Shown in pieces: positions 1-12,150 of a stretch of DNA of 64,000 bases; position 1 is the first letter of the stretch; the number at the start of each line of letters is the position of its first letter. The notes beneath the pieces are model-generated. The model was given only the letters and a program-made list of their open reading frames with translations. It ran no database searches and was not told the DNA's origin. The stretch lies in NCBI GenBank assembly GCA_030704615.1, contig CM060731.1:95460756-95524755 (forward strand). The letters run 5' to 3'. The position numbers were made by a program, and so were the translations under genes. The DNA is from Takakia lepidozioides (Eukaryota; Streptophyta; Takakiopsida; Takakiales; Takakiaceae).

Positions 1-2665
1 CAGGAGTTTTGGGGTGCATTTCATTACACTGCAGAAAAAAGTCTGATACAGCAAAATGCAATTGAAAATATCCATATGGAGGATTCCCTTTGCCCCATCA
101 ATGATTTCTGGAATCCCTAAGGAGGAGTTTGTGCAGCTCGTTCACGCTCAACGCCGGTGCATGAATAAAGTCATCAATAGTCACGTTCATCCTCAACCTC
201 TTCAGGTAAATGTAATACAGATGCTTGCACGGATAATACTTCGAACCCTTCTTTGCTTCCATCAACGAGAAGTCCGTACAATTGCAAGTCGGCTCCACTC
301 CAATCGTAATTGTGTATACATCGTCGCATACAGCCGAGCCGGCCGTTGCCATCCGATACACACGCCCAAGGCCGGGTGGGGGTACGTCCACAGAGCTCTG
401 AATAGTGCAAGCCATCCCAAGAGCATTGGCAATCCGAGTCTCATTCAACTTGTTGGGAGGGTGTCGTCTCTTCACTCTTCCGAATCGCATTGTGGGATGT
501 GCATAATTGTCCAATCCGTCTCTACTGGACCGAGCAGTCTGCAATGGCTGGGTCTGAGGAACCGGAAATGCGTGGGCCGGGATGTCTGTGCGTTGCACCA
601 TTCGAAATCCTGCTGCAGATAGAGCATCCGCCTCATTCTGAGAGAGGCTGCAACCCGGTGCAACAGGCCAAACGCCCGGAGGCTCTGGCATTCCCTGAAT
701 CCCGTACTTGGGCTTGCCAAATACACAGGTCATTATGTCGTGCCTACAGAACCAAAATGTCTGCGTTGTGGCGTGAGCAAATGTGGGAGTCAAAAATCTG
801 TCGCTGAAACAAGATGCAGGTACAGCACTGTGTGGGTTCCTCCGAATCATCTCACCACAGCGTGCTCTTGTATCCACCCGGATGGCGCAGCACTTCCCTC
901 GAAATGCCGGCAATGTCCTCGCAATTCTCCACTGTGACTCCGACACTCTTGTCTCCACAATGGGAATGTTTAACTGCTTTACTACAGATGGCTCGTTATG
1001 TTGCCGGGGCACGCGCCCTGTGCTCAAAGGAGATGGCGATCTTGAACGTGCAGGACTTGCGGTGCTCGACGAGACCTCCTCGGGCAACATCACCGGACCA
1101 CGAGGGAGCGTGCGAATATTCTTGTCAGCTCGCCATGAATCCTCTTCTCCGCCAGGTGCCTCGTCAAGTCTTCATCTCACTGGACGGGTATGAACATCTC
1201 CTTCCAAATGTCGGCCTCTTCGCAGCAATGGCGTGTCCCAAAGGCCCTCTCGCAAGGCCGCCGCCCACTTCCGAGGATTCTTCAATCTAGAGGTAGTCCG
1301 CATCAGCATTTCCTGCCTGTCCGGCCCCAAGCCCCACTGTTTCCCTTTCAAGAACTCGTTGTACCTGCATTGCTGCATAATTGACCTCACAATGTCCTCC
1401 GTTGTGGCAGTGAGGATGTCCACCAGATGCGCCGCAGAGGAGGCACGCCAGGAAGAGTGCACTGATTCGGCCATGTTTGTCGTGGGCATGTTGGTGTCGG
1501 AGTCGAGACACATTTCCTGCACAAGCACATGTTGAGGTTACAAGCAAGTTACAAATATGGCCAAGAATAATATTCAACGGGACGCGAATTCGTGCAACTC
1601 ACCTCCCGCATATAGTCGCCAAACTGGAGGAAACGATAATGCCACCATGCTAGCCAACTGACCATTGCTCCCTCGTCTGATTTCCTTACAGCACCTGACG
1701 ATGTCCACCAAGCCCGTATACATGCAAACTGTGTCCCTGCATCATCCAAGGTGGGAGCGCGCTTCCACGCAAGGCACATGGAACGGTGCTCCTCTCTGAA
1801 ATTTGGCGCCACGAGCCTGGTTGTGTACTGCGAAAGGCTCTGCAGAAAATGGAACCCACAAGATCTCTCCTTGCCTTCCATGGGAACATTGGGGTCTTGC
1901 CCGTACACCCTTCGGATGGCAGCCCAATTTGCTTGTGCGTTGTCCGCCATGAAACCACGGAAATTGGGAGGGGGCAATCCCGCCTTGGCCATCTGTTCAT
2001 TTATTCCCTGCCAAAGAAGCATCTCCGATTGTGTGTCCTCTCCTTTCATCTCACAAATAGCAATTGTCATTAGCATCCTGCAGTGGGTGTCGTAGACATG
2101 TGCACCCATTGTCACCCACTGGTGATTTGTAATTCGCTTGATATGGTCGAACATGACCCAACTGTTTGACAAGTCCCCACTCGTCATCTTGACGACCAGT
2201 TCGACGCCACTGCCAGGTCCACACGTGGATATTTTGAATACGAAACAACGATTTGCCTCAGTCCCTTGTCCTGGAAACCTACTTCCATGAATGTAGTCAA
2301 TCCACATCGTCGCTTCACCTCCAGAATGGAGTGCATATCCGAGCCACGCCCAATTTTCTGTTTGCATGAGACAATGTGGTTTCGGACATTCGGTGAACAT
2401 ACGTGGGACACCGACTCCAGCAATGCCTCCATTTCCTTCTCATCGAAAGGAACTCTATCGGAGCCGTCTTCCGACATAATTCTGGCCAATGCCATCTTAT
2501 GGGCGGCTTGGAGTTGTATCTGTTTGGGTTTGGCACCCGGTCTCAACTTAACCTCCTCCTGAACGAGCTGCTCTGCTTCGTGGGCAGCCTCCCGCGAGTT
2601 CCCCCTCGCCAATTTGTGACAATGGGAACCAACGTGTATGCAAGCTCGGGTGAGGTCAGGGAAAC

Positions 2666-3414
2666 TGTCGCGCACCTCACTCCGGTAAGCTCCCCTTCAA
2701 GTCATAGTTACTCGCTTTGATGCGCGCGCCTGACTCCCAACCTGGCCGCCCGGGCCAACTTGGAGCTTCGGCTGCTCACCGGGACATAACGGTCCCCCCT
2801 TCGCTTCCTTCTAAACCCTCCACCTCTTTGGGACTAGGAGAATTCCCTTTGGTAGATGGCAGTCCGGAACAGCTCCCCACTCTTTGGTCGCTTTCCGGCT
2901 CGCTCGCTTACTCACTAGTTTTTGGTCACCAACGGGCTTGCACCGTTCTCGGGGTTACTACTCCCTATATATACTTCTGTAGCTGTCCGCGGGGGTTCCA
3001 CAACCAGCCATGCCATTTTATGGCGAACCACCACGAAAACCCTCGACTCCCGGTGGTGAGTCGCGGTGAGTCTTGGCCCGCTCACCACGGCCCCTATGGA
3101 CCGTGATGAGTCCCAAGACTCCCCACGACTCCCACCACGAGGTCTCCGCCCCCATGGTGAGTCCTATGCCACCCCCACTAAGTCCCACTAAGCTACCACC
3201 ACCCCTTGTGGAGCCAACCCCACCGCTTGTGGAGCCACCCCCACCGCAACCCGGTGTGCGGGGCTCCACCTAGTGAGCGCCTCCGCTTCCCTGAGTGCCT
3301 TGGGCACTCAAGGGTGCCTCAGCCCCCCCATACCTATCGCTGCCGCTGCCCCCACCACAGGGGCAGCCCCTGATGTGTCCCGACCCCCTGCCCTCAAGGC
3401 AAAGGGCCGCGACA
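2666..3414 (-). repeat. R1 3-prime LTR (left)
   Basis: A 749-bp LTR, TG...CA ended, with the 7-bp terminal inverted repeat TGTCGCG/CGCGACA. It matches 8936-9683 except for about two positions. The internal proline-rich open frames are not genes. Confidence 0.95.
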
Positions 3415-4319
3415 CACACCCCTACCAACAGGGAGTCGATGTCCTCATCGACTTGTCCATTTTGTAGAAACGAACATCCAAGTTGTGGCGTCCCACATCA
3501 AGGAGTTTGTTTCTGTACCATGGCGTCCCATGGCAAAGAACCAAACCCCACACTTGACTCTACTCTCCACTAGCTAGTTCGGCCGACTTCCTCCAAGTCC
3601 CGGCCAAGGGTGGAGCCTCTCCAGCTCCTCTCAGTGCACTCTTCTTGGCCTACTTCAAGGCCAAGGAACGATCCTCCCCGAGGATCGAATCGCCTTACTG
3701 CAACAACATTGCTTGCGATCGCTCATGATGCCGCTTTTGGCATCACCTTGAGCAAGGGTTCACCTGGAACCCTCTTTGACTAGGAAGATAACCTTGAACC
3801 AACCGTGCGCCCCAATCACTACAATTGGGTCCGCCTTGGAATGCTGGCCTGAGGTACGGGAACACGTCGAAGCCGCACTACGACTTCGTCCCGAGGTTAC
3901 ACGATTATAGTACGTGAACGGAAGCACGTAGCTTCCGCGTTAGCCCGCACTACAAGGCAACCCCCTCGGTAGCGCAGTTATAGTACGCGCACGCGCCAGG
4001 TGCGCACTAGCACGTGAACTCCCAAAGAAGGCGCAAGTTTCCTTGCCCCTGGGATGGGAGTCACCCGATTTCGGCACTGCGCAAACACACGATTACCCAA
4101 TTTACCTCTCCCACTTTTGTAAGCTAGCATGCATTCTACACACTAGCCAAACACACCATGCATCACCATTCCAAACACAATAGGACGCATAATATTTGGA
4201 ACCCATTTCCTTTATAACAAATGTTTGTACAATACAAGTTTTTGCAATCGGATTCCCGAGCTAGCTAAACCGGGCTAAGCATGCATTTCCTCCCCCACGC
4301 TCCAAGGTTGATGTCCCCA
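3415..4319 (-). other. R1 3-prime non-coding region with polypurine tract
   Basis: About 900 bp between the chromodomain stop and the 3-prime LTR. On the element strand the bases next to the LTR (3426-3415) read GGTAGGGGTGTG, a plausible but interrupted polypurine tract. I see no conserved coding sequence in the rest; it contains short GTACG/CGTAC-rich repeats near 3900-4020. Confidence 0.5.
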
Positions 4320-6476
4320 TCAACGTTTCTTCCGCTTTTGAGGTCGCCCTTCGAACGCTGCAACTGCCTCGGATGCGTTTCCCATTTCTGAGGCACGCAC
4401 CCAAGATGCCTCCACAAGATGATAGCCCTTCCATTTGACGAGATACTCTGTTTCTCGGTTCTTGAACCTCCTCGACTTAAGTATTGCCTCCACCTCGTAC
4501 TCAGGTTCATTTTCATGATCCAACAGCATAGGTGGCGGACGCAACACTTGCTGCCGATTCGGACGTGCTTCATCTTTGAAGTAAGGCTTCAAAAGGGAGA
4601 CATGGAATACTGGGTGCACCTTGCTGTTTGCCGGCAGCTCCAATTCATACACATCCTCATTCATAACCCTCCGAATGCGAAAGGGACCCGCATACGGAGG
4701 TACGAACTTCGGACTCACTTCCGGAGGTAGTCGAAAATTCTTGATGTTCAACCAGACCTCTGTGCCTGCCTCAAACTTCACTTCCCTCCGCTTCCGATTC
4801 GCCTGCCTTTCATACCGTTTCCTAGCTTTGGCAATGTTGTACTTTGCGAGCTTCAACAAACGCTCGCGTTCTTCCAGTACCGCCGCTACTGCCGGTTCCT
4901 CAACGTCCTGGGCGGCCCAACTTGTCGGCACCAGAGGTGCTTTTCCATAGACCAACACAAAAGGGGAAACTCCCGTCGCGGAGTGTTCTGTGTTATTATA
5001 ACAGAACTCTGCCGCGTCTAAGTGTTCCATCCAGTCTGATTGGTCTGCCGACACGTAATTCCGCAAGAATTGCTTCACTACGGAATTCACTCTTTCCGTT
5101 TGGCCGTCCGTCGTAGGTCGGAAGGCGGTGCTCATCTTCAGCCTCGTCCCCATCTTCTTCCAAAGTGCTCTCCAGAATTTACTCGTAAACTTTGGATCGC
5201 GGTCCGAGACAATATCCTTCGGGACTCCATGATGCTTTAAGACGTGGGCGAAGTAAAGTCGCCCTGTCTCCTGCGCCGTTGCCGTCTCCTTGGTGGGGAT
5301 GAAATGGGCCATTTTACTGAACCTATCTACCACCACCATGATTGCATCGAATCCTTTTGACAACGGCATAGCAGTCATGAAATCCATCGAGACGCTTTCC
5401 CAAGTCCCCTCTGGAATCGGCAAGGGTTGTAACAGCCCCGCTTGCTTTTTGTACTCGCTCCGGTTTTGTTGGCATGTGGTGCATGTCTTGACATACTCCT
5501 CTGCCTCCTCCCTCAGTTTGGGCCAGAAATATTCTTTCTTCAAGAGTGCCGCAGTGCGCTTGGCTCCACCGTGGCCCGCAAGCGGGCTATCATGGCATTC
5601 TCTCAAGAGACTATCCCTGATCCCTCCCTTTGGCACATAGAGACGTTTTTGCTTATACCGGAGCAGTCCGTTTTGCAAGTGGAACTGCGATTTAACCCCC
5701 ATTCTCAAGTCCTGCATCACGCACTTTGCCAGCTCATCCTTCCGGCAAGCCTTCCGGATCTTCCTTTGGAGCGCCGTCTCGCCCTTGTACACCAACAAGA
5801 GCTGCTGCTTTCTACTTAAAGCATCGGCCACCACATTGTCCCGTCCCGGTTTGTACTGGATATCCACGTCGAACACTGCCAAAGTATCTTGCCACCTAAG
5901 TTGTTTTGGGGACAACTTGGGCTGCGTGGCAAAATACTTCACCGTGACATTGTCCGTGAACACCTTCACTGGGTTGGAACCAACATAGTGGCGCCAGAGT
6001 TCAAGGCAATGCACCACCGCCTTCATCTCTTTTTCGTGCGTCGGCCACCGTCGCTCCACTTCATTCAGTTTCTTACTTTCGTAAGCCACTGGACGTCCAT
6101 CTTGCATAAGTATACCCCCAATTGCGAAGTCCGATGCATCTGTATGAATCTCAAACGGACGATCGAACTCCGGGATTTTCAAGACTGGAGCTTCCGTCAT
6201 CCGCTGCTTCAATTCAGCAAAAGCTTGGCCACAAAATGTGTTCCATACCCAGACTTTGGATTTACACAGAAGGTCCGACAGCGGCCCCGCGATCTTGGCG
6301 AAATTTCTCACATACTTCCGGTAATAGGAGGCGAGTCCTAGGAAGGATCGCACTCCCGGGACCGAAGTCGGAGGCTCCCAGTCCAAGATCGCCCTCACCT
6401 TTCTGTCATCCATTTTGATCCCATCCTGTGTAATCACATGCCCAAGAACTCCACTTTTGTGACCCCGAATTCGCAC
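4320..6476 (-). CDS. pol: R1 pol, second part: RT end, RNase H, integrase, chromodomain
   Basis: The frame resumes just after the F-L-G of the RT-connection region, reading G-H-V-I-T-Q-D, and continues for about 700 residues. In order: RT thumb and connection; RNase H; H-H-C-C zinc-binding region of integrase (C-x2-C near 5470); integrase catalytic residues in M-D-F-M, S-D-R-D-P-K-F and D-G-Q-T-E-R; a GPY/F module (P-Y-A-G-P-F); and a C-terminal chromodomain of about 50 residues (roughly 4350-4515) with E-Y-E-V-E-A-I-L and Y-L-V-K-W-K-G-Y. The chromodomain puts R1 among the plant/fungal chromoviruses and predicts targeting to modified chromatin. The first residues of the open frame (6476-6445) are out-of-frame read-through: the true protein is continuous with the upstream ORF and broken by one missing base near 6438-6444. 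Confidence 0.93.
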   Translation of the reverse strand: MRIRGHKSGVLGHVITQDGIKMDDRKVRAILDWEPPTSVPGVRSFLGLASYYRKYVRNFAKIAGPLSDLLCKSKVWVWNTFCGQAFAELKQRMTEAPVLKIPEFDRPFEIHTDASDFAIGGILMQDGRPVAYESKKLNEVERRWPTHEKEMKAVVHCLELWRHYVGSNPVKVFTDNVTVKYFATQPKLSPKQLRWQDTLAVFDVDIQYKPGRDNVVADALSRKQQLLLVYKGETALQRKIRKACRKDELAKCVMQDLRMGVKSQFHLQNGLLRYKQKRLYVPKGGIRDSLLRECHDSPLAGHGGAKRTAALLKKEYFWPKLREEAEEYVKTCTTCQQNRSEYKKQAGLLQPLPIPEGTWESVSMDFMTAMPLSKGFDAIMVVVDRFSKMAHFIPTKETATAQETGRLYFAHVLKHHGVPKDIVSDRDPKFTSKFWRALWKKMGTRLKMSTAFRPTTDGQTERVNSVVKQFLRNYVSADQSDWMEHLDAAEFCYNNTEHSATGVSPFVLVYGKAPLVPTSWAAQDVEEPAVAAVLEERERLLKLAKYNIAKARKRYERQANRKRREVKFEAGTEVWLNIKNFRLPPEVSPKFVPPYAGPFRIRRVMNEDVYELELPANSKVHPVFHVSLLKPYFKDEARPNRQQVLRPPPMLLDHENEPEYEVEAILKSRRFKNRETEYLVKWKGYHLVEASWVRASEMGNASEAVAAFEGRPQKRKKR

Positions 6477-7300
6477 TTTGAAGCTTTGGCATACAGCTTC
6501 CCTTCTCGCAATTTTTGGAACACCCTTTTGAGGTGCTCCAGGTGCTCCTCCTTTGTTTTTGAGTACACCAAGATGTCGTCGATGTACACGATCACAAAGT
6601 CATCCAACCACTCCTGGAAAAGGCTGTTCATCAGCGTGCTAAATGTCGCTGGTGCATTGGTGAGCCCAAAAGGCATCACCAAGAACTCATATGAACCATA
6701 CCTTGTCCTGCACGCGGTCTTCTCCTCATCTCCTTCTGCCACCCGAATTTGGTGATAGCCGGAGCGCAAGTCGATCCGGCTGAAATACTTTGCTCCTGCC
6801 AACCAATCGAAGAGGTCGTCGATCCTTGGCAAAGGGTACCGGTTTTTGATAGTCACCTTATTCAGAGCCCTGTAATCGACACACATCCGCAGCGTCCCAT
6901 CCTTCTTGTCTGCAAATAGCACCGGGGCTCCGTAAGGTGACTTACTCGGCCGGATGTACCCCTTTGACATTAGATCCTTGAGCTGAGTCTTCAGCTCGAC
7001 CAACTCTCTGTGGCTCAACCGGTACGGCGCCTTGGCAGGCGGTCCCGATCCCGGTATCACCTCAATCTTGTGGTCAACTCCTCTTCGCGGTGGCAAGCCG
7101 CTTGGTAAATCCTCCGGCATCACATCCTGGTATTTCTCCAAAATCCCCTTGATCCAATTTGGGCTCGGCTCCCCATCGCCTTCTCCTTTCACTTCTCTAA
7201 TGTAAAGCAAAAACTGGGACTCGTGTGCCTCCTCCACGGCCCACTCCTTTGCTGATAGAAGGTTTATTCGCCCTCCCACGGATTTGGGCGTTTCCGACAC
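6434..7300 (-). CDS. pol: R1 pol, first part: protease-RT linker and reverse transcriptase
   Basis: Holds the Ty3/gypsy reverse transcriptase: P-Y-R-L-S near the start, the [12 protein letters not shown] block, [24 protein letters not shown], and the catalytic Y-I-D-D-I-L-V-Y-S. The frame ends at a premature TGA near 6434 because one base is missing in the F-L-G-H codons. The methionine at 7300 is probably internal: in related fragment R5 (47443-48352) the protease region runs on into this linker without interruption, so gag and pol were one long frame. Confidence 0.93.
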   Translation of the reverse strand: MSETPKSVGGRINLLSAKEWAVEEAHESQFLLYIREVKGEGDGEPSPNWIKGILEKYQDVMPEDLPSGLPPRRGVDHKIEVIPGSGPPAKAPYRLSHRELVELKTQLKDLMSKGYIRPSKSPYGAPVLFADKKDGTLRMCVDYRALNKVTIKNRYPLPRIDDLFDWLAGAKYFSRIDLRSGYHQIRVAEGDEEKTACRTRYGSYEFLVMPFGLTNAPATFSTLMNSLFQEWLDDFVIVYIDDILVYSKTKEEHLEHLKRVFQKLREGKLYAKASKCEFGVTKVEFLGM

Positions 7301-7356
7301 TCGTAAAACCTCGCCACCATTCCCACATGGCAGCGTGACTACTCTCTTGCGGCCAT

Positions 7357-8880
7357 CTATGACGCTCCGGATTTGCTCAAAAAGGTCATCCCTAAAATGA
7401 GATCCACTCCATCGATCTCGCAGATAGTGAAGTTCTCACGTCCCTCCCAACTCCCCAGTTGAAGAGGAACATCAAACGCCAACCTTGTCGCCAACTGAGG
7501 TTCTCCTTTGGCAGAGCGCACCTCAATAGAGGCCCCCACGTCACTTGTCGGGAGTCCCAACTTTCGCGCCGCCACCGGCGTCATGAAGGAGTGCGACGCT
7601 CCTGTGTCCACCAACAACGACACGTTAGTTCCGGATATTATCCCATCCACGAACAATAATTGACTCCCTTTTCGCAGGGCGCCAGTTTCCTGATACAACT
7701 CACAAGAATAGTTGCCTACCTTGCAAGTCCTGGCGACTACCGCTTCCACCAAGCGACTGATGGTATCTTCTGACAGCTCCGTGGTCGCCCGAGTCATGTT
7801 CAATTGCCGGGGCTTCGTGCACTTCTTGGCCATGTGCCCGGGCTCCCCGCAATTGAAACACACTCCATCAAAGGTCGCCTTTTGTCCGCCATAAGCCGCT
7901 CCACCCGCTTTTCCTTTCGGAGCACCGGGTGCCGCCTTGACGTACGAAGGCCCTCCCTTCGATTTCCACATGCCATTATCGCCGCGTGGCCTATCCCACT
8001 TCTTTTCCGGTCGGAAGGAGTCACCTTCCCGCCGGGTCTTCTTGTGGTTCAGCTCCGTACGGCCTTGTCTTTCACCCCTAGGGACATCCGAGAAACATTC
8101 AGCCCTCTCAATTGCCTCGTTCAAAGTCTTGGGTGGCTTCTCCTCCAACTTCCGCCTGGCCCATGGGGCCAGTCCCGCCACAAAGTTGAAGACCATTTCT
8201 GGTTCTGCCATGTCCGCGACTTCGAGCAACAGCACATTGAAAGCCTGGACGTTCCCCCGAATGTCATCTGTTTGCTTCAAATTCCTCATCTTGTCCCGGG
8301 CAAGCCAGGACGCGTTGAGGGGCACAAACTGTCTCTTCATCAATTCCTTGAACCCACTCCAGTTCAAGGTTTCCGGGCTTGGGCCTCGGTCGTGAAGGCG
8401 TTTCTGCCACCATTGTTGAGCATAGCCCCTCAAATAGGTGGGAGCCACTTCCACCCGATCCTCGTCACTCAACTTGGCCGCCCGGAAGTACTGCTCTAGC
8501 TCCAGGAGCCAGGTGTTGAGTGCCTTCCGGTTTCGAACGCCCTCGAAGGTGCCGGGTTCCTTAGGCTTCACCTTAAACTTTGCCTTAGTGGAAGTGGCAT
8601 TAGCCGCCTTCAACACGTCTTTCAACGTCCCGCCAAACTGCGCCAACAACCCTTCCCAAAAGGCTGCCGGCATGGGAGGCATCTCTTGGTTTGTCGGAGC
8701 TCTCAAGGATTCCTCGGGCTCCGACTCCTCGGATTCCTCCCGCTCCTGAGCGGCCTCGTTTTCGGAAACATTCATCGCTTCCTCAAACGGCCGCCTCGGT
8801 GACACGTCGCCCCCATCGGGCTCACCGGGATCATCATCTTTTGGGCCGTTCCGCTTTCGCTTCGGCTTGCCCGACCCCAT
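7357..8880 (-). CDS. gag: R1 gag with zinc knuckle and aspartic protease
   Basis: Starts best at the ATG at 8880 (M-G-S-G-K-P); the frame is open to 8934, but that would start inside the primer-binding site. An acidic, low-complexity N-terminus is followed by the gag capsid domain ([16 protein letters not shown]), a CCHC zinc knuckle [14 protein letters not shown] (about 7822-7863), and a retropepsin with [10 protein letters not shown] (about 7590-7620) and L-I-L-G-M-T-F-L. The frame stops at 7357 because one C is missing near 7363; R5 has the extra C at the matching site and stays open. So this is a gag-pol polyprotein broken by an indel. Confidence 0.93.
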   Translation of the reverse strand: MGSGKPKRKRNGPKDDDPGEPDGGDVSPRRPFEEAMNVSENEAAQEREESEESEPEESLRAPTNQEMPPMPAAFWEGLLAQFGGTLKDVLKAANATSTKAKFKVKPKEPGTFEGVRNRKALNTWLLELEQYFRAAKLSDEDRVEVAPTYLRGYAQQWWQKRLHDRGPSPETLNWSGFKELMKRQFVPLNASWLARDKMRNLKQTDDIRGNVQAFNVLLLEVADMAEPEMVFNFVAGLAPWARRKLEEKPPKTLNEAIERAECFSDVPRGERQGRTELNHKKTRREGDSFRPEKKWDRPRGDNGMWKSKGGPSYVKAAPGAPKGKAGGAAYGGQKATFDGVCFNCGEPGHMAKKCTKPRQLNMTRATTELSEDTISRLVEAVVARTCKVGNYSCELYQETGALRKGSQLLFVDGIISGTNVSLLVDTGASHSFMTPVAARKLGLPTSDVGASIEVRSAKGEPQLATRLAFDVPLQLGSWEGRENFTICEIDGVDLILGMTFLSKSGAS

Positions 8881-8921
8881 GATGAGGCCAATCCCAAGGA
8901 CGATCGCGTACTGAACTCTAA

Positions 8922-8933
8922 GCTCTGATACCA
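8922..8933 (-). promoter_or_regulatory. R1 primer-binding site (initiator tRNA-Met)
   Basis: On the minus strand, two bases inside the 5-prime LTR, the sequence reads TGGTATCAGAGC, the classical plant primer-binding site complementary to the 3-prime end of initiator methionine tRNA. It fixes the orientation of R1 and the identity of the 5-prime LTR. Confidence 0.93.
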
Positions 8934-8935
8934 AA

Positions 8936-9683
8936 TGTCGCGCACCTCACTCGGTAAGCTCCCCTTCAAGTCATAGTTACTCGCTTTGATGCGCGCGCCT
9001 GACTCCCAACCTGGCCGCCCGGGCCAACTTGGAGCTTCGGCTGCTCACCGGGACATAACGGTCCCCCCTTCGCTTCCTTCTAAACCCTCCACCTCTTTGG
9101 GACTAGGAGAATTCCCTTTGGTAGATGGCAGTCCGGAACAGCTCCCCACTCTTTGGTCGCTTTCCGGCTCGCTCGCTTACTCACTAGTTTTTGGTCACCA
9201 ACGGGCTTGCACCGTTCTCGGGGTTACTACTCCCTATATATACTTCTGTAGCTGTCCGCGGGGGTTCCACAACCAGCCATGCCATTTTATGGCGAACCAC
9301 CACGAAAATCCTCGACTCCCGGTGGTGAGTCGCGGTGAGTCTTGGCCCGCTCACCACGGCCCCTATGGACCGTGATGAGTCCCAAGACTCCCCACGACTC
9401 CCACCACGAGGTCTCCGCCCCCATGGTGAGTCCTATGCCACCCCCACTAAGTCCCACTAAGCTACCACCACCCCTTGTGGAGCCAACCCCACCGCTTGTG
9501 GAGCCACCCCCACCGCAACCCGGTGTGCGGGGCTCCACCTAGTGAGCGCCTCCGCTTCCCTGAGTGCCTTGGGCACTCAAGGGTGCCTCAGCCCCCCCAT
9601 ACCTATCGCTGCCGCTGCCCCCACCACAGGGGCAGCCCCTGATGTGTCCCGACCCCCTGCCCTCAAGGCAAAGGGCCGCGACA
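8936..9683 (-). repeat. R1 5-prime LTR (right)
   Basis: A 748-bp LTR adjoining the primer-binding site, partner of 2666-3414. The target duplication GAAAC follows at 9684-9688. Confidence 0.95.
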
Positions 9684-10140
9684 GAAACGGTGCAACACAT
9701 AGAACTGCTTGGCATTACAAACAGACATGCAGTGTGGTGGTTCTTTGCAATGCGCACACTTAAATGTGGAGTTCGGAACCTTCTCCTGAGCTCGAAATGG
9801 TTGATGAGCTGTGCCTGTCCAATCGGTCTCGTTCCTGTGACCTCTGGGTTTAAAGTGGAAGCAAGTTGGGGAGAAACACCGCAACGCGCCCGCACACCAT
9901 CGAGCATCTTCATGCTGGTGGTTTTGGTAACGCACCAAGGATGACCGTCATGTTTTCTATCCATATCTGTCAACATTCCGGACGCCCTCGAGTAGTCCGC
10001 CCGAGGAGGGAACTCAAAGAAGATATTACCGTCGACGTCGGCGGGAAGGCATGTAACCGATTTAATTGTGAACTTGCTGTGTGTCCGAGCGACAAAGCCT
10101 GATCCAAATCCAGGGAGCCAACTATCTCAAAAATCCACAG

Positions 10141-12150
10141 TCAGAGTGTTAATGAACCTTGTCTCCGGAATGCGGCCCCCGGTCTTTGCGCAATAACTAC
10201 CAACGGTATGCAGTCATAAAGTGGGGGGCCGTCCGGATGATGTCGGCTGAAGGGGAGAAGCCGGCACCGTGCCGTCACATTACTACCCCCGAATGGAAAT
10301 TCGGCACCCAATATCCAACAGGGGCCGCATGGATGACGTCGTCTGGGGCAGAGATGCCGGCACCTGTCCGACAGAGAACATCCCCCGGATGGAAATTCAG
10401 CGCCGAATTTCCATTCGGATCCCCCCAAAGGAAGTCCTGTCGGGGGGTCAGGCCGAAAACTGGCCGACATAAAAACCTCCGCGGATGGAAAAACGGCGCC
10501 GAATTTCCATCCGAGGCCTTTCGGATGCAGTCGGCTCGAGGGACAGGCCGCCATCTGGCCCTCACACTACAACCCCCGGACGGAAATTTGGCACCGAATA
10601 TACAACAGGGGAAGCCCGGATGAAGTCGCCTCGGGCGCAGAGGCCGGCGCGTGTGCGACAGAGAACATCCCCTGGAGGGAGATTCGGCGCCGAATTTCCA
10701 TCCGGGCCCCCCCAAAGGAAGTCGTGTCGGGGGGTCAGGCCAAAAACTGGCCGCAATAAAAACATCCCCAGATGGAACAACGGCACTGAATTTCCATCCG
10801 GGGCCGTTCCAATGCAGTCGGGGAGGGGGGAGAGGCCGGCACCTGGCCGTCACATTTCAACCCCCGGACGGAAATTCGGCACCGAATATCCAATAGGGGA
10901 CGCCCAGATGAAGTCGCCTCGGGCGTAGAGGCCGACACGTGCTCGACAGAGAGCATCCCCTGGATGGAGATTCGGCGCCGAATTTCCATCCGGGCCCCCC
11001 AAAGGAAGTCGTGTCGGGGGGTCAGGCCGAAAACTGGCCGACATAAAAACCTCCCCAGATGGAAAAACGGCGCCGAATTTCCATCCGGGGCCGTTCCAAT
11101 GCAGTCGGGGAGGGGGGAGAGGTCGGCACCTGGCCGTCATATTTCAACCCCCGGACGGAAATTCGGCACCGAATATCCAACAGGGGACGCCCGGATGAAG
11201 TCGCCTCGGGCGTAGAGGCCGACACGTGCTCGACAGAGAGCATCCCCTGGATGGAGATTCGGCGCCGAATTTCCATCCGGGCCCCCCCAAAGGAAGTCGT
11301 GTCGGGGGTCAGGCCGAAAACTGGCCGACATAAAAGCCTCCCCAGATGGAAAAACGGCGCCGAATTTCCATCCGGGGCCGTTCCAATGCAGTCGGGGAGG
11401 GGGGAGAGGCCGGCACCTGGCCGTCATATTTCAACCCCCGGACGGAAATTCGGCACCGAATATCCAACAGGGGACGCCCGGATGAAGTCGCCTCGGGCGT
11501 AGAGGCCGGCACGTGTTCGACAGAGAGCATCCCCTAGATGGAGATTCGGCGCCGAATTTCCATCCGGGCCCCCCCAAAGGAAGTCGTGTCGGGGGGTCAG
11601 GCCGAAAACTGGCCGACATAAAAGCCTCCCCAGATGGAAAAACGGCGCCGAATTTCCATCCGGGGCCATTCCAATGCAGTCGGGGAGGGGGGAGAGGCCG
11701 ACACCTGGCCGTCATATTTCAACCCCTGGACGGAAATTCGGCACCGAATATCCAACAGGGGACGCCCGGATGAAGTCGCCTCGGGCGTAGAGGCCGGCAC
11801 GTGTTCGACAGAGAGCATCCCCTGGATGGAGATTCGGCGCCGAATTTCCATCCGGGCCCCCCAAAGGAAGTCGTGTCGGGGGGTCAGGCCGAAAACTGGC
11901 CGACATAAAAACCTCCCCAGATGGAAAAACGGCGCCGAATTTCCATCCGGGGCCGTTCCAATGTAGTCGGGGAGGGAGGACGCTGGCACCTGGCCGTCAT
12001 ATTTCAACCCCCGGACGGAAATTCGGCATCGAATATCCAACAGAGCGGCGGAGAGGCCGGCACCTCTCCGACAGAGACCATCCCCCGGATGGAAATTCGG
12101 CGCCGAATTTCCATCAGGGCCCCCTCAAAGGAAGTCGCAAAAACCTCCCA
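10141..12150. repeat. Palindrome array with a 287-bp higher-order repeat (element 1, intergenic)
   Basis: Dense copies of palindromes of the type GAAATTCGGCGCCGAATTTC embedded in a GC-rich spacer. From about 10530 the array is a higher-order tandem repeat: the marker GCAGTCGGGGAGG (or one-base variants) recurs at 10814, 11101, 11388, 11676 and 11963, giving steps of 287, 287, 288 and 287 bp. Each unit holds three palindromes of different quality (two with GGCGCC, one with GGCACC cores). The matching part of element 3 (35800-36330) has fewer units. Open frames here are repeat artefacts. Confidence 0.92.

Larger units (their letters stand above)
2666..9683 (-). mobile_element. R1: full-length Ty3/gypsy chromovirus, recently inserted
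   Basis: Two LTRs (2666-3414 and 8936-9683) start TGTCGCG and end CGCGACA, and differ by one inserted C near the LTR start and one C/T substitution that I could see. A perfect 5-bp target duplication GAAAC flanks the element (2661-2665 and 9684-9688). It lies in transposase TPase1, whose undisturbed sequence in element 3 has a single GAAAC (as GTTTC on the plus strand) at the matching site. Order on the minus strand: 5-prime LTR (right), primer-binding site, gag-protease, reverse transcriptase, RNase H, integrase, chromodomain, 3-prime LTR (left). Very young by LTR identity, yet the coding region has two 1-base frameshifts. Confidence 0.95.
98..10085 (-). pseudogene. Mutator-like transposase (TPase1), broken copy split by retrotransposon R1
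   Basis: Near-identical to TPase3 (36733-40168) and read on the minus strand. Pieces: the exon 1 N-terminal side at 9689-10085, the exon 1 remainder at 1603-2665, an intron at 1517-1602 with GT/AG ends, and exon 2 at 98-1516. Exon 1 holds the DDE-type core with the D-N-A-Q-A-N-W block; exon 2 holds the T-N-M-A-E-S block and a SWIM finger (C-x-C...C-x-H, about 190-290). Damage: the R1 insertion at 2666-9683; a nonsense change near 1183 (CGA in TPase3, TGA here); and loss of about 700 bp that includes the start region (junction near 10085, equivalent to joining about 36505 to about 37203 of element 3 at a short ACA match). The last codons here (stop at 98) give the intact C-terminus that TPase3 has lost by frameshift. 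Not functional. Confidence 0.85.

Noticed and set aside
3073-3273. Proline-rich open frames in the R1 LTRs (also 9342-9542, 2717-3106, 8986-9375)
   Set aside because: Identical in both LTRs and overlapping on both strands; LTR composition explains them.
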